Source: Pseudomonas fluorescens
GTDB taxonomy: Bacteria > Pseudomonadota > Gammaproteobacteria > Pseudomonadales > Pseudomonadaceae
NCBI RefSeq assembly: GCF_000730425.1
Contig: NZ_CP008896.1
Location: forward strand, 3,658,001-3,722,000
Length of the DNA stretch: 64,000 nucleotides
Direction: 5' to 3'
Shown: piece after piece, positions 10,260 through 19,275 of the stretch
How the letters are laid out: every line of letters begins with the position of its first letter
Numbering within the stretch: the stretch's first letter is position 1
Translations under genes and position numbers: made by a program
The notes under the pieces: generated by a model
The model's input: only the letters and a program-made list of their open reading frames with translations
Database searches by the model: none
Told to the model about the DNA's origin: nothing

Positions 10260-12182
10260 TTAGTGTGCGGTGGCCTTGAGGCCTGCGAGCAGCAAGCGCT
10301 GATACAGATCCTCTTTAAACCCCTCAGGCTTATCCAGACGCATGCGCACCAGATGATCGGGAAATGCCTCAGGCTCCGGTGCATCCAGCGCCGCCTTGCC
10401 CAGCTCCAGAATCTCCGTCAGCTTGAATTTGCTCTTGAGCCAGTTCAACGCCCGCAACAAATCCCGCTCTTGATCAGTGAAGTCACTGCCCAGCGGATAC
10501 TCCGGAAACAGCCTTGAATGCCGCGCCTGCACCGCCTGCAAACGCTCGGGGGTGTTGTCGGCAAAGCGTGGATCGAGCTGGAAATCCTTGGGCAACTTGC
10601 CGGCTTTTTGCGCCTGCTCGATCAAGTCGGCCTGGAACCGCGAGTCGGTGATATTGAGCAGCGCCTCGATCACCTTGGCGTCGGTCTGGCCACGCAAGTC
10701 AGCGATGCCGTACTCAGTGATGACAATATCGCGCAGGTGCCGGGGAATCGTGCAGTGGCCGTACTCCCAGACAATATTGGAGCTGACATCCCCCCCCGAT
10801 TCACGCCAACTGCGCAGGATCAGGATCGAGCGCGCGCCCTCCAGCGCATGGCCCTGGGCCACAAAGTTATATTGCCCGCCCACCCCACTGAGCACGCTAC
10901 CGCCTTCCAGTTGGTCGGCAACGCCTGCGCCCAGTAACGTCACCATGATCGCGCTGTTGATAAACCGCGCATCGCGGCGCTGCAAGCGCTTGAGTTCTTC
11001 CTGCCCGTACAGCTCGTTGATATAGCTGATGCGGGTCATGTTGAATTCCAGGCGCTTGGCATGGGTCATCTCCTGCAAGCGCTGGTAAAAGCTGCGTGGC
11101 CCCAGGAAGAAACCACCGTGGATCGACACACCATCCGGCTGTGCCGCATCGTCCAGCAGGCCCGCGTTGGCCTGTTCCTGCGTCGCCACATCCGGGTACA
11201 CCTTGCGTCGCACAATCCCGGCGTCGGCCAGCACCAGCAGGCCGTTGACGAACATTTCGCTGCAACCATAAAGGCCCCGGGCGAACGGCTCGACCCCGCC
11301 TTCACGACTGATCAACGGCGCCCATTGGTACACATCCAGGTCGGTGAGCAACTGCCGGTAGCCTTCGTTATCGGCCTGGCGCGCCAGCAGTGCGGCGGTC
11401 AGGGCATCGCCCATCGAACCGATGCCGATCTGCAAGGTACCGCCATCACGCACCAGGGTACTGGCGTGCAAACCAATGAAGTGGTCCTGCAAACCCACAG
11501 GCATGTTCGGCGTGGAAAACAGCGTGGTGCAGTCTTTTTCATCGATCAGGAAGTCGAACTGATCCATGGCCAGCTCGGCATCACCGGGCATATAGGGCAA
11601 ACCTTCATGCACCTGGCCGACCACCAGGATGGTCTCCCCGGCCGCGCGGCGCCTGGCGATCATCGGCAACAGGTCGAGGGTAATATCGGGGTTGCAGCTC
11701 AGGCTCAGGCGATCCGGGTGCTCGCTGCTGCTGGCCACCAACTGGGCAACCAGGTTCAGGCCTGCGGCATTGATATCGCGGGCGGCGTGGCTGTAGTTGC
11801 TGCTGACGTAATCCTGCTGGGCCGAAGCGCTATGCAGCAGGCTGCCGGGCTGCATGAAGAACTGCTGCACGTGGATATTGGCCGGCAGGTTGTCCTTGCG
11901 CAGGGCGGCGAGGAAATCCAGCTCGGGATAATCGCCGAACACCCGCTCGATAAACGGCTCCAGAAAGCGCTTCTGCAAACCATCGCCCAACGGTGGGCGG
12001 CCCAGGCTCAGGGCGGTGTAGATCGTCAGCGTACGCTCGGGCAGCTTGGCGATGCGCCGGTACAAGGCATTGGCAAACAGGTTCGGCTTGCCCAGGCCCA
12101 GCGGCATACCCATGTGGATATGCGCAGGCAGGCGCGCCAGTACGTCATCGACCGCTTGCTCGATTGAACACAACTGCACCAT
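10260..12182 (-). CDS. Acetyl-CoA hydrolase/transferase family protein
   Basis: A 640-residue family I CoA-transferase-like protein. The C-terminal half has the acetyl-CoA hydrolase signature VITEYGIADLRGQTD and the glycine-rich GVGGQYNFVAQG segment. Family members exchange CoA between acyl donors or hydrolyse acetyl-CoA; the real substrate is unknown. ATG 12182 is chosen because AGGAGG lies 5 nt upstream, better than the in-frame ATGs at 12203 and 12263. It is longer than the roughly 500-residue Ach1/Cat1 enzymes, as is usual for the Pseudomonas version. It is read in the same direction as the cytochrome c5 gene but separated by a strong terminator. Confidence 0.85.
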   Translation of the reverse strand: MVQLCSIEQAVDDVLARLPAHIHMGMPLGLGKPNLFANALYRRIAKLPERTLTIYTALSLGRPPLGDGLQKRFLEPFIERVFGDYPELDFLAALRKDNLPANIHVQQFFMQPGSLLHSASAQQDYVSSNYSHAARDINAAGLNLVAQLVASSSEHPDRLSLSCNPDITLDLLPMIARRRAAGETILVVGQVHEGLPYMPGDAELAMDQFDFLIDEKDCTTLFSTPNMPVGLQDHFIGLHASTLVRDGGTLQIGIGSMGDALTAALLARQADNEGYRQLLTDLDVYQWAPLISREGGVEPFARGLYGCSEMFVNGLLVLADAGIVRRKVYPDVATQEQANAGLLDDAAQPDGVSIHGGFFLGPRSFYQRLQEMTHAKRLEFNMTRISYINELYGQEELKRLQRRDARFINSAIMVTLLGAGVADQLEGGSVLSGVGGQYNFVAQGHALEGARSILILRSWRESGGDVSSNIVWEYGHCTIPRHLRDIVITEYGIADLRGQTDAKVIEALLNITDSRFQADLIEQAQKAGKLPKDFQLDPRFADNTPERLQAVQARHSRLFPEYPLGSDFTDQERDLLRALNWLKSKFKLTEILELGKAALDAPEPEAFPDHLVRMRLDKPEGFKEDLYQRLLLAGLKATAH

Positions 12183-12274
12183 CCGACCCTCCTGATATTC
12201 CATGAATAGGGGTTGGACCGAGCTTGCCGGGTCTTTGCTGCAATGAACAGCCTTGGCAGCCAAATTGCGCCCAC

Positions 12275-12301
12275 AAAAAAGCCGCTGGTCAGCGGCTTTT
12301 T
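12275..12301 (-). terminator. Intrinsic terminator after the cytochrome c5 gene
   Basis: GCCGCTG-GT-CAGCGGC is a GC-rich stem with runs of A on one side and T on the other. It ends transcription of the minus-strand cytochrome gene before the acetyl-CoA hydrolase gene. Confidence 0.9.
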
Positions 12302-12314
12302 GGCGAAGATCGGT

Positions 12315-12758
12315 TTATTTCAAACCAGACATCTTCTCGATAGCAGCCTTGAGGTCGTCATCCGAGCAATCGGAGCAGGTACCTTTAGGTGGCATGGCGT
12401 TGATCCCGGTGATGGCCTTGGCCAGGATGCCGTCGAGGCCGCCCTGGTGGTCGGCGCGCTCTTTCCAGGCAGCGGTGTCACCGATTTTCGGTGCGCCCAA
12501 CAAGCCGGTGCCATGGCAAGCGTTACAGTGTTTGGCAATGACCTCGTCCGGCGTTTTCGCGCCGCCACCGCCTGCTGCTACCGCGACTTCCATCCCCTTG
12601 CATTCTTCGCCCTGGACACAGACTTTCCCCACAGGCTCCAGACGCTCGGCAATGGCATCACTATTCGTCTTACTGACAGGGGGCTCAGCTTTCTGCCCAC
12701 AACCCGCTAGGGCCAATACAATTGCTGGTACAGCCAGCATTTTCATAATTAGGTTCAC
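12315..12758 (-). CDS. Cytochrome c5-like lipoprotein
   Basis: About 147 residues. The GTG start at 12758 has GAGG 8 nt upstream; ATG 12746 is an alternative. A short hydrophobic leader ends in LALAGC, a lipobox, so the protein is probably membrane-anchored on the periplasmic side. One haem site, CNACH, and a likely axial methionine in MPPKG identify a class I c-type cytochrome. The pair C-SDC-S near the C-terminus is typical of c5. It corresponds in position to cycB of P. aeruginosa. It would carry electrons between quinol oxidising complexes and terminal oxidases. Confidence 0.87.
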   Translation of the reverse strand: MNLIMKMLAVPAIVLALAGCGQKAEPPVSKTNSDAIAERLEPVGKVCVQGEECKGMEVAVAAGGGGAKTPDEVIAKHCNACHGTGLLGAPKIGDTAAWKERADHQGGLDGILAKAITGINAMPPKGTCSDCSDDDLKAAIEKMSGLK

Positions 12759-12927
12759 GCGTTCACCCTCATGGTGGCTATTCACGCCTGCGGCCACGGT
12801 TTCGCAGGCGGCGAAAGTATAACGGTTAGGCCGCCTCACTGAAACAACCCTATTATCCAAGGGGAGATTCAGCATGGCGAAATACAACTACGGGCACCTC
12901 TGCAAGGTAGGCAGGGCGCCTCTTTTG

Positions 12928-13476
12928 TTAAAAATTCGCGGGTGTGGCTGCGCTGATTAGTCGCGCCGGCACATCGAACGGATTGCGAAAACGGTGCGGC
13001 TTAGTGCTTTCAAAGTAGTAGCTATCGCCGGCTTCGAGCACAAAAGTTTCGGCACCTACCACCAGTTCCAATCGTCCTTCCAACAGGATCCCGGTTTCCT
13101 CGCCATCATGGGTCAGCATTTCTTCGCCAGTATCGGCGCCCGGCGGATAGATTTCGTTGAGAAACGCAATCGCCCGGCTGGGATGCGCCCGGCCCACCAG
13201 TTTCATGGTGACCGCGCCATCGGAGATGTCGATCAGCTCATTGGCTTTATAGACGATCTGCGTCGGTTTTTCCTGGAGGATCTCCTCGGAAAAGAACTCG
13301 ACCATGGACATGGGGATGCCGCCCAGCACCTTGCGCAAGGAGCTAATGGATGGGCTGACACTGTTTTTCTCGATCATCGAAATGGTGCTGTTGGTGACGC
13401 CCGCACGCTTGGCGAGTTCACGCTGGGAAAGACCTTTCAGTTTACGGATGGATTGCAGTCGGTCGCCGACGTCCAA
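12928..13476 (-). CDS. XRE-cupin regulator, PauR-like
   Basis: A 182-residue regulator. An N-terminal helix-turn-helix (SQRELAKRAGVTNSTISMIE, residues 18-37) is followed by a C-terminal cupin domain (about 105-178) suited to binding a small ligand. The start codon is TTG 13476, with AGGAGG 9 nt upstream. The position next to dadX and the architecture match PA5301 (PauR), a repressor of gamma-glutamylated polyamine catabolism genes in P. aeruginosa (from memory). The oxidase at 17583 and dehydrogenase at 23678 in this window are plausible targets. Nested inverted repeats lie upstream. Confidence 0.85.
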   Translation of the reverse strand: MDVGDRLQSIRKLKGLSQRELAKRAGVTNSTISMIEKNSVSPSISSLRKVLGGIPMSMVEFFSEEILQEKPTQIVYKANELIDISDGAVTMKLVGRAHPSRAIAFLNEIYPPGADTGEEMLTHDGEETGILLEGRLELVVGAETFVLEAGDSYYFESTKPHRFRNPFDVPARLISAATPANF

Positions 13477-13491
13477 TGCAGGAGCCTCCTA

Positions 13492-13566
13492 GGATTCAGG
13501 CTTTGTTGTAATTGAGCGTTATCATGGCGACAGCGTTCAGTATTTACAACACTTTGGTCTGAATCC
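13492..13566. promoter_or_regulatory. Nested inverted repeats upstream of the pauR-like gene
   Basis: The outer arms are GGATTCAG (13492-13499) and CTGAATCC (13559-13566). The inner arms are TGTTGTAA (13504-13511) and TTACAACA (13544-13551). The nesting in a 116-bp gap that must hold the regulator's promoter suggests an autoregulatory operator. Confidence 0.4.
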
Positions 13567-13592
13567 CGGTGGACGTCTTCTGTAGCCTGCGG

Positions 13593-14666
13593 CTAAGCGC
13601 CGGAATAGAGCCGTGGCACTCGGTGCAGGTTGCAGAAAATCTGATACGGAATGGTTTCGGCGGCGGTCGCCACATCGCTGGCAAGAATGTTTTTGCCCCA
13701 CAGCTCGACGGTTGAACCCAAGCCAGCCTGTGGGACATCGGTCAGGTCAACGCACAGCATGTCCATCGATACCCGCCCCAGCAACTGGCTGCGTTGGCCG
13801 GCGACCAACACCGGGGTACCGGTCGGCGCATGCCTTGGGTAGCCGTCGGCATAACCCATGGCGACCACACCGATACGCATCGGCTTGGGCGTCACGAACC
13901 GCGCGCCATAACCCACGGGCTCGCCCGCCGGCAGCTCGCGCACGCAGATGACTTTCGACTCCAGGGTCATCACCGGCTGCAAACGCGCGGCAACCGCCTG
14001 GTCTTCGCCAAAAGGCGTCGCGCCGTAGAGCATGATGCCCGGCCGTACCCAATCACTGGAAACGCCCGGCCAGCCCATCACCGACGGCGAATTGCGCAGG
14101 CTGACCTCCGCCGCCAGGCCCTGGCGCGCCGCGTCGAATACCGCAACCTGTTCATCGCTGCGGGTGCAGTCCAGTTCATCGGCCCGGGCGAAGTGGCTCA
14201 TCAACACGATCTTGGCCACTTTGCCGCTGGCCAGCAGGCGCTGGTAGGCGTCGTGATAATCCTTGGGGTGCAAGCCAACCCGGTGCATGCCCGAATCCAG
14301 CTTCAACCACACCGTCAGCGGCTTGTTCAGGCGTGCCTGTTCGATCGCCTCCAGTTGCCACAGCGAATGCACCACGCACCAGAAATCATGCTCGATGATC
14401 AGCGGCAGTTCGTCAGCCTCGAAGAACCCTTCGAGCAACAACACCGGCCCACGAATCCCGGCGGCGCGCAGCTCCAGCGCTTCCTCGATACAGGCCACGG
14501 CAAAACCGTCGGCCTGGTCTTGCAGGGCCTGGGCCACGCGCACGGCACCATGACCGTAGGCATCGGCCTTGATCACGGCAAGGGCCTTGGCCCCGGTCAG
14601 TTCGCGGGCCAATTGGTAGTTGTGGCGCAGGGCTTGCAGGTCGATCAGGGCACGGGCAGGACGCAT
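13593..14666 (-). CDS. dadX: Catabolic alanine racemase
   Basis: A 357-residue PLP-dependent alanine racemase. The PLP lysine lies in [11 protein letters not shown] near residue 33, and the catalytic tyrosine is probably in GYGARFV near residue 250. It makes D-alanine from L-alanine for DadA. It is the third gene of dadA-ridA-dadX, 76 bp after ridA. The dad context indicates the catabolic rather than the biosynthetic isozyme. Confidence 0.95.
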   Translation of the reverse strand: MRPARALIDLQALRHNYQLARELTGAKALAVIKADAYGHGAVRVAQALQDQADGFAVACIEEALELRAAGIRGPVLLLEGFFEADELPLIIEHDFWCVVHSLWQLEAIEQARLNKPLTVWLKLDSGMHRVGLHPKDYHDAYQRLLASGKVAKIVLMSHFARADELDCTRSDEQVAVFDAARQGLAAEVSLRNSPSVMGWPGVSSDWVRPGIMLYGATPFGEDQAVAARLQPVMTLESKVICVRELPAGEPVGYGARFVTPKPMRIGVVAMGYADGYPRHAPTGTPVLVAGQRSQLLGRVSMDMLCVDLTDVPQAGLGSTVELWGKNILASDVATAAETIPYQIFCNLHRVPRLYSGA

Positions 14667-14742
14667 GGCGGCAGGCTTCTAGACGGCGATGGGAAGAAAA
14701 AACGGTGCTGGCCAATAGCGCCGGCACCGCAAGAGGGATCGT

Positions 14743-15096
14743 TTAAGGCAGAGCGGCCACGACCGACAGCTCGACCAGGATTTCGGGCTCACACAGTTTC
14801 GACTCGACCGTGGCACGGGCCGGGGCGACGCCTTTTGGCAGCCACTTGTCCCATACCGCGTTCATGCCGGCAAAGTCGGCGTCGATGTCTTTGAGGTAGA
14901 TCGTCACCGACAGCAACCGGGTTTTGTCGGTACCGGCCAGATCCAGCAAACGCTCGATATTGGCCAGGGTTTCACGGGTCTGCTGTTCAATCCCGGCACT
15001 CATGTCGTCGCCGACTTGCCCGGCCAGGTACACGGTACCGCTGTGGACAACGATCTGGCTCATGCGCTCATTGGTGAGCTGGCGCTGGATTGACAT
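14743..15096 (-). CDS. RidA-family protein of the dad operon
   Basis: A 117-residue RidA/YjgF/UK114 protein. ATG 15096 is chosen: it has AGGAG about 10 nt upstream and overlaps the 3' end of dadA by 29 bp, suggesting coupled translation. RidA proteins hydrolyse reactive 2-aminoacrylate and related imines. Next to an amino-acid dehydrogenase that forms imines, this is a sensible clean-up role. The motif [18 protein letters not shown] carries the conserved arginine. A second RidA gene lies after spoT at 40504. Confidence 0.92.
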   Translation of the reverse strand: MSIQRQLTNERMSQIVVHSGTVYLAGQVGDDMSAGIEQQTRETLANIERLLDLAGTDKTRLLSVTIYLKDIDADFAGMNAVWDKWLPKGVAPARATVESKLCEPEILVELSVVAALP

Positions 15097-16369
15097 GTTT
15101 TGTGGACTCCTGAGGGTTGCCGTAACGGGAAATATCAAGGCCTGCGGCACTGATCTGCGGGGTTTTCTTGGCTATCAGGTCCGCCAACAGGCGGCCAGAG
15201 CCACAGGCCATGGTCCAGCCGAGGGTGCCGTGGCCGGTATTCAAGAACAGGTTCTTGAAGGGAGTAGCGCCGACGATCGGCGTGCCGTCCGGGGTCGTCG
15301 GACGCAGGCCGGTCCAGAACGTGGCTTCGCTCAAATCACCGCCCTGAGGATAAAGGTCGTTGACGATCATCTCCAGGGTTTCGCGCCGACGCGGGTTCAG
15401 CGACAGGTCAAAACCGGCTATTTCAGCCATGCCGCCCACCCGGATGCGGTTGTCGAAACGGGTGATCGCTACCTTGTAGGTCTCGTCGAGAATGGTCGAG
15501 GTCGGGGCCATCGCCGGGTTGGTGATCGGCACGGTCAGGGAGTAACCCTTGAGCGGATACACCGGTGCCTTGATCCCCAGCGGCTTGAGCAACTGCGGCG
15601 AGTAACTGCCCAGGGCCAGCACGTAGCGGTCGGCGGTTTCCAGCTTGCCATCGATCCACACGCCGTTGATGCGATCGCCGGCGTGGTCCAGGCGCTGAAT
15701 GTCCTGCTCGAAACGGAACTCCACACCCAGTTGCTTGCACATATCGGCCAGGCGGGTGGTGAACATCTGGCAGTCGCCGGTCTGGTCATTGGGCAGGCGC
15801 AAGGCACCGGCCAGGATATCCGTGACGCTGGCCAGGGCCGGTTCGACGCGGGCAATGCCGGCGCGGTCGAGCAGCTCGAACGGCACGCCAGACTCTTTCA
15901 GTACGGCGATGTCCTTGGCCGCGCCATCCAACTGCGCCTGAGTGCGGAACAATTGCGTAGTACCCAGGCTGCGGCCTTCGTAGGCAATGCCGGTTTCGGC
16001 GCGCAGTTCGTCGAGGCAGTCGCGGCTGTACTCGGACAAGCGCACCATGCGCTCCTTGTTCACCGCATAACGGTTGGCCGTGCAGTTGCGCAGCATCTGC
16101 GCCATCCACAGGTATTGGTCGATATCGGCCGTGGCCTTGATTGCCAGTGGCGCATGACGTTGCAGCAGCCACTTGATGGCCTTGAGCGGCACACCCGGAG
16201 CGGCCCATGGCGATGCATAGCCAGGTGAAACCTGGCCGGCGTTGGCGAAGCTGGTCTCCATTGCAACGGCCGGCTGACGGTCGACCACGACCACCTCAAA
16301 ACCGGCACGCGCCAAATAGTAGGCACTGGCCACACCAATGACACCGCTACCCAAGACCAAAACGCGCAT
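15068..16369 (-). CDS. dadA: D-amino acid dehydrogenase small subunit
   Basis: A 433-residue FAD enzyme that oxidises D-alanine to pyruvate and ammonia and passes electrons to the respiratory chain. The N-terminal dinucleotide fold [19 protein letters not shown] is at residues 3-21, and the C-terminal [16 protein letters not shown] motif near residue 395 is family typical. ATG 16369 has GAGG 8 nt upstream. It is the first gene of dadA-ridA-dadX and divergent from the Lrp-type regulator at 16526, the usual dad arrangement in Pseudomonas. Confidence 0.95.
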   Translation of the reverse strand: MRVLVLGSGVIGVASAYYLARAGFEVVVVDRQPAVAMETSFANAGQVSPGYASPWAAPGVPLKAIKWLLQRHAPLAIKATADIDQYLWMAQMLRNCTANRYAVNKERMVRLSEYSRDCLDELRAETGIAYEGRSLGTTQLFRTQAQLDGAAKDIAVLKESGVPFELLDRAGIARVEPALASVTDILAGALRLPNDQTGDCQMFTTRLADMCKQLGVEFRFEQDIQRLDHAGDRINGVWIDGKLETADRYVLALGSYSPQLLKPLGIKAPVYPLKGYSLTVPITNPAMAPTSTILDETYKVAITRFDNRIRVGGMAEIAGFDLSLNPRRRETLEMIVNDLYPQGGDLSEATFWTGLRPTTPDGTPIVGATPFKNLFLNTGHGTLGWTMACGSGRLLADLIAKKTPQISAAGLDISRYGNPQESTKHVNPAPAHQ

Positions 16370-16525
16370 TTTTATATCCTCATCACGGCTTGACCGCTGA
16401 CGTTTATTGTTCAACACAAAGATGTGCGCAGTATAAAAAGCAATGACCAGTGCATTTCACTATATAAGTGCCTATATTTGGCGACAATTCTCGGCAAAAA
16501 CCCTTTTCACGGAGGAGCATCCCCT

Positions 16526-17014
16526 ATGCGGACCAACACCCAGACCAAGCGGGAGCTGGACAAGATCGACCGCAACATCCTGCGCATCCTGCAGGCGGAC
16601 GGGCGAATTTCGTTTACCGAGCTGGGGGAAAAGGTTGGGCTGTCGACCACGCCTTGCACCGAACGGGTCCGACGCCTTGAGCGCGAGGGGATCATCATGG
16701 GCTACAACGCCCGCCTCAATCCGCAGCACTTGAAGGGTAGCCTGCTGGTGTTTGTCGAGATCAGCCTCGACTACAAGTCCGGCGATACCTTTGAAGAGTT
16801 CCGACGCGCCGTGCTGAAACTGCCCCATGTGCTGGAGTGCCACCTGGTCTCAGGGGATTTCGACTATCTGGTGAAGGCGCGGATTTCCGAGATGGCTTCG
16901 TACCGCAAGTTGCTGGGCGACATCCTGCTCAAGCTGCCCCATGTGCGCGAGTCCAAGAGCTACATCGTGATGGAAGAGGTAAAGGAGAGCCTGAACCTGC
17001 CGATCCCGGATTGA
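16526..17014 (+). CDS. dadR: Lrp/AsnC regulator of the dad operon
   Basis: A 162-residue Lrp-family protein. The helix-turn-helix is at about residues 12-60 (LDKIDRNILRILQADGRISF), with a RAM ligand-binding domain to the end. The ATG at 16526 has GGAGGAG 8 nt upstream. By analogy with P. aeruginosa it senses L-alanine and activates dadAX. It reads divergently from dadA across a 156-bp AT-rich gap where the operators should lie. Confidence 0.9.
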   Translation: MRTNTQTKRELDKIDRNILRILQADGRISFTELGEKVGLSTTPCTERVRRLEREGIIMGYNARLNPQHLKGSLLVFVEISLDYKSGDTFEEFRRAVLKLPHVLECHLVSGDFDYLVKARISEMASYRKLLGDILLKLPHVRESKSYIVMEEVKESLNLPIPD

Positions 17015-17022
17015 CCCCCTTT

Positions 17023-17105
17023 TGTAGGAGCCGGCTTGCCGGCGATAGCGCCCTTGAATCCAATGCATGGTTCAGGACCTCATCGCCGGCAAGCCAGCTC
17101 CTACG
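17023..17105. repeat. Inverted REP pair, GCCGGC type
   Basis: TGTAGGAGCCGGCTTGCCGG and a nearly complementary arm lie between the convergent dadR and YkgJ-family genes. Confidence 0.85.
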
Positions 17106-17113
17106 GGGCTCGG

Positions 17114-17467
17114 TCAGACCAGCACCTGGCGGGTGGTCGCCATGTACTCGTGAATCTGCTTCTCCACCCTGGGGTGAATCATTTCCACCGGGCCACGCTT
17201 GTTGGGGCACGGCAGGCTGGGCGTCGTGCCAAACAACCGGCAGATCAGCGGGCGCTCGTCGTACACCGTGCAACCGTCGGGCCCCAGGTGTACACAGTTC
17301 AGCTCATCCATGGCCGCTTCCTGCTCAGCCGCAGTCTTGCGCGGCAGGCGCGACATTTCCTCGGTGGATGTCGTCACCGGGCCACAACAATCATGGCAAC
17401 CCGGCACACACTCGAACGAGGGAATCTGCCGACGCAGCGCGTTGACTTTCTGGCTGTTGCAACTCAT
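17114..17467 (-). CDS. YkgJ-family cysteine cluster protein
   Basis: A 117-residue protein with eight cysteines, including CVPGCHDCCG (residues 20-29), C57, C65, C75 and C86. This spacing is typical of the YkgJ/CxxCxxCC family and is likely to hold zinc or an Fe-S cluster. The biochemical function is unknown. It is the mirror-image neighbour of the FAD oxidase at 17583, with a 115-bp divergent gap. Confidence 0.85.
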   Translation of the reverse strand: MSCNSQKVNALRRQIPSFECVPGCHDCCGPVTTSTEEMSRLPRKTAAEQEAAMDELNCVHLGPDGCTVYDERPLICRLFGTTPSLPCPNKRGPVEMIHPRVEKQIHEYMATTRQVLV

Positions 17468-17582
17468 CGAAACCCATACCGAACGGCGAATAGGCGTGGA
17501 TTTTGCCCTAAATACCCCGAGTGAGACAGCTTCACCCGAGCGCTGTATCCTGCGTCAAATTTTCCAAACACGGATGCTCCCC

Positions 17583-18875
17583 ATGATCGCCAGCGCCCGG
17601 CACACCGCTTCCTACTACGCCGCCAGCAGCCTGCCACAACCCGATTACCCGGCGCTGGCCGGCGAAGTCGTCGCTGATGTGTGTGTGGTGGGCGGCGGCT
17701 TTTCCGGGCTGAACACAGCGCTGGAGTTGGCGGAACGGGGTTTTAGTGTGGTGCTGCTGGAGGCACGCAAGATCGCCTGGGGCGCCAGCGGGCGTAACGG
17801 CGGGCAGTTGATTCGTGGCGTCGGCCATGGTCTTGATCAGTTTGCCAATGTGATCGGCACCGAAGGCGTGCGGCAGATGAAGCTGATGGGCCTGGAGGCC
17901 GTGGAAATCGTGCGCCAGCGGGTCGAGCGCTTCCAGATTGATTGCGACCTGACCTGGGGCTACTGCGACCTGGCCAACAAGCCCCGCGACCTGCAGGGCC
18001 TGGCCGCCGATGCCCAAGAGCTGCACGAGCTGGGCTATCGTCATGAACTGCGCCTGCTGCAAGCCGGGGAAATGAGCAGCGTGATCGGCTCCGACCGGTA
18101 CGTCGGCGGCATGATCGACATGGGTTCGGGCCACCTGCACCCGCTGAACCTGGCCCTCGGCGAAGCCGCCGCCGCGCAGCAACTGGGGGTCAGGCTGTTC
18201 GAGCAATCCGAAGCCCTGCGTATCGACTATGGCCCTGAAGTCAAAGTCCATACCGCCCATGGCAGCGTGCGCGCCAAGACCCTGGTGTTGGGCTGCAATG
18301 CCTATCTCAATGGCCTCAACCCGCACCTGAGCGGCAAGGTACTGCCCGCCGGCAGCTACATCATCGCCACCGAACCCTTGAGCCCGGCCCAGGCCGCCCA
18401 ATTGCTGCCGCAGAACATGGCCGTCTGTGACCAGCGGGTTACCGTGGACTACTTCCGACTATCGGCCGACCGACGCCTGCTCTTTGGCGGCGCCTGCCAT
18501 TATTCCGGGCGCGATCCCCAGGACATCGCGGCGTATATGCGGCCCAAGATGCTCAAGGTCTTCCCGCAACTGGCCGAGGCGAAGATCGACTATCAGTGGG
18601 GCGGCATGATTGGCATCGGCGCCAACCGCCTACCGCAGATTGGCCGGCTGGCCGACCAGCCCAATGTGTACTTTGCCCAGGCCTATGCCGGCCACGGCCT
18701 GAACGCCACCCACCTGGCGGGCAAGCTGCTGGCCGAAGCCATCAGCGGCCAGCACAGCGGGCGCTTCGATCTGTTTGCCCAGGTGCCACATATCACCTTC
18801 CCCGGCGGCAAATACTTGCGCTCTCCGCTGCTGGCCCTGGGCATGCTCTGGCACCGCTTGAAAGAACGGCTCTGA
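17583..18875 (+). CDS. FAD-dependent amine oxidoreductase, PauB/PuuB-like
   Basis: A 430-residue DAO-type flavoprotein. The FAD fold VCVVGGGFSGLNTALELAE is near residues 33-51, the motif WGASGRNGGQLI near 70-81, and the C-terminal motif YAGHGLNATHLAGKLL near 380. Members oxidise gamma-glutamyl-putrescine and related amines. The neighbourhood matches PA5309 (PauB4) of P. aeruginosa, so polyamine breakdown is likely but not proven. ATG 17583 is preferred; ATG 17574 would add three residues. An aldehyde dehydrogenase suited to the next step is at 23678. Confidence 0.88.
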   Translation: MIASARHTASYYAASSLPQPDYPALAGEVVADVCVVGGGFSGLNTALELAERGFSVVLLEARKIAWGASGRNGGQLIRGVGHGLDQFANVIGTEGVRQMKLMGLEAVEIVRQRVERFQIDCDLTWGYCDLANKPRDLQGLAADAQELHELGYRHELRLLQAGEMSSVIGSDRYVGGMIDMGSGHLHPLNLALGEAAAAQQLGVRLFEQSEALRIDYGPEVKVHTAHGSVRAKTLVLGCNAYLNGLNPHLSGKVLPAGSYIIATEPLSPAQAAQLLPQNMAVCDQRVTVDYFRLSADRRLLFGGACHYSGRDPQDIAAYMRPKMLKVFPQLAEAKIDYQWGGMIGIGANRLPQIGRLADQPNVYFAQAYAGHGLNATHLAGKLLAEAISGQHSGRFDLFAQVPHITFPGGKYLRSPLLALGMLWHRLKERL

Positions 18876-18876
18876 C

Positions 18877-19110
18877 TCAACCGCGCCAGAACGGCTTCAA
18901 ACCCTCCCGGCGCGCCTGCTCGGCACTCAAACCGATATCACGCAATTGTTCGCGGCTCAGTTCCAGCAAGGCCTTGCGCGTGTGGCGACGGCGCCAGAAC
19001 AGCTCCCAGCGGCTCGGCTTGCCAGACGCCAACCCCGCCACCCCGTGCTCTTGCCCTGCCTCCAGTTCCTGACTGTGTAACGCCAGCCGCACATCGCTCA
19101 AGCCACTCAT
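18877..19110 (-). CDS. DUF1127 small arginine-rich protein
   Basis: A 77-residue basic protein ending in the DUF1127/YjiS motif RRHTRKALLELSREQLRDIG. Small DUF1127 proteins affect RNA turnover and carbon or phosphate metabolism in some proteobacteria; the function here is unknown. ATG 19110 has GAGGGG about 9 nt upstream; ATG 19125 is the alternative. Its stop is one base from the stop of the convergent oxidase gene. Confidence 0.8.
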   Translation of the reverse strand: MSGLSDVRLALHSQELEAGQEHGVAGLASGKPSRWELFWRRRHTRKALLELSREQLRDIGLSAEQARREGLKPFWRG

Positions 19111-19173
19111 TGTCTTGCCCCTCATTTGCCTGTTGCCATGAGTGACTAGAATGAGCGCCGCAACAAAACCATT

Positions 19174-19235
19174 ACAGATTCAGCCAACCTATATTAAATC
19201 CATACAGATACTGCCCATAGCCGGCTGAATCCTGT
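19174..19235. promoter_or_regulatory. Interrupted inverted repeat before the MocR-type gene
   Basis: ACAGATTCAGCC (19174-19185) is matched by GGCTGAATCCTGT (19223-19235) with a one-base bulge. Further ATACAGATACTG and ATCTGTACTGG elements lie within and just after it. MocR proteins typically bind repeated elements near their own promoter, so this is a candidate autoregulatory site. Confidence 0.45.
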
Positions 19236-19275
19236 ATTTTCCTGGCATCTGTACTGGTCCTGGGGAGTGACCGCC

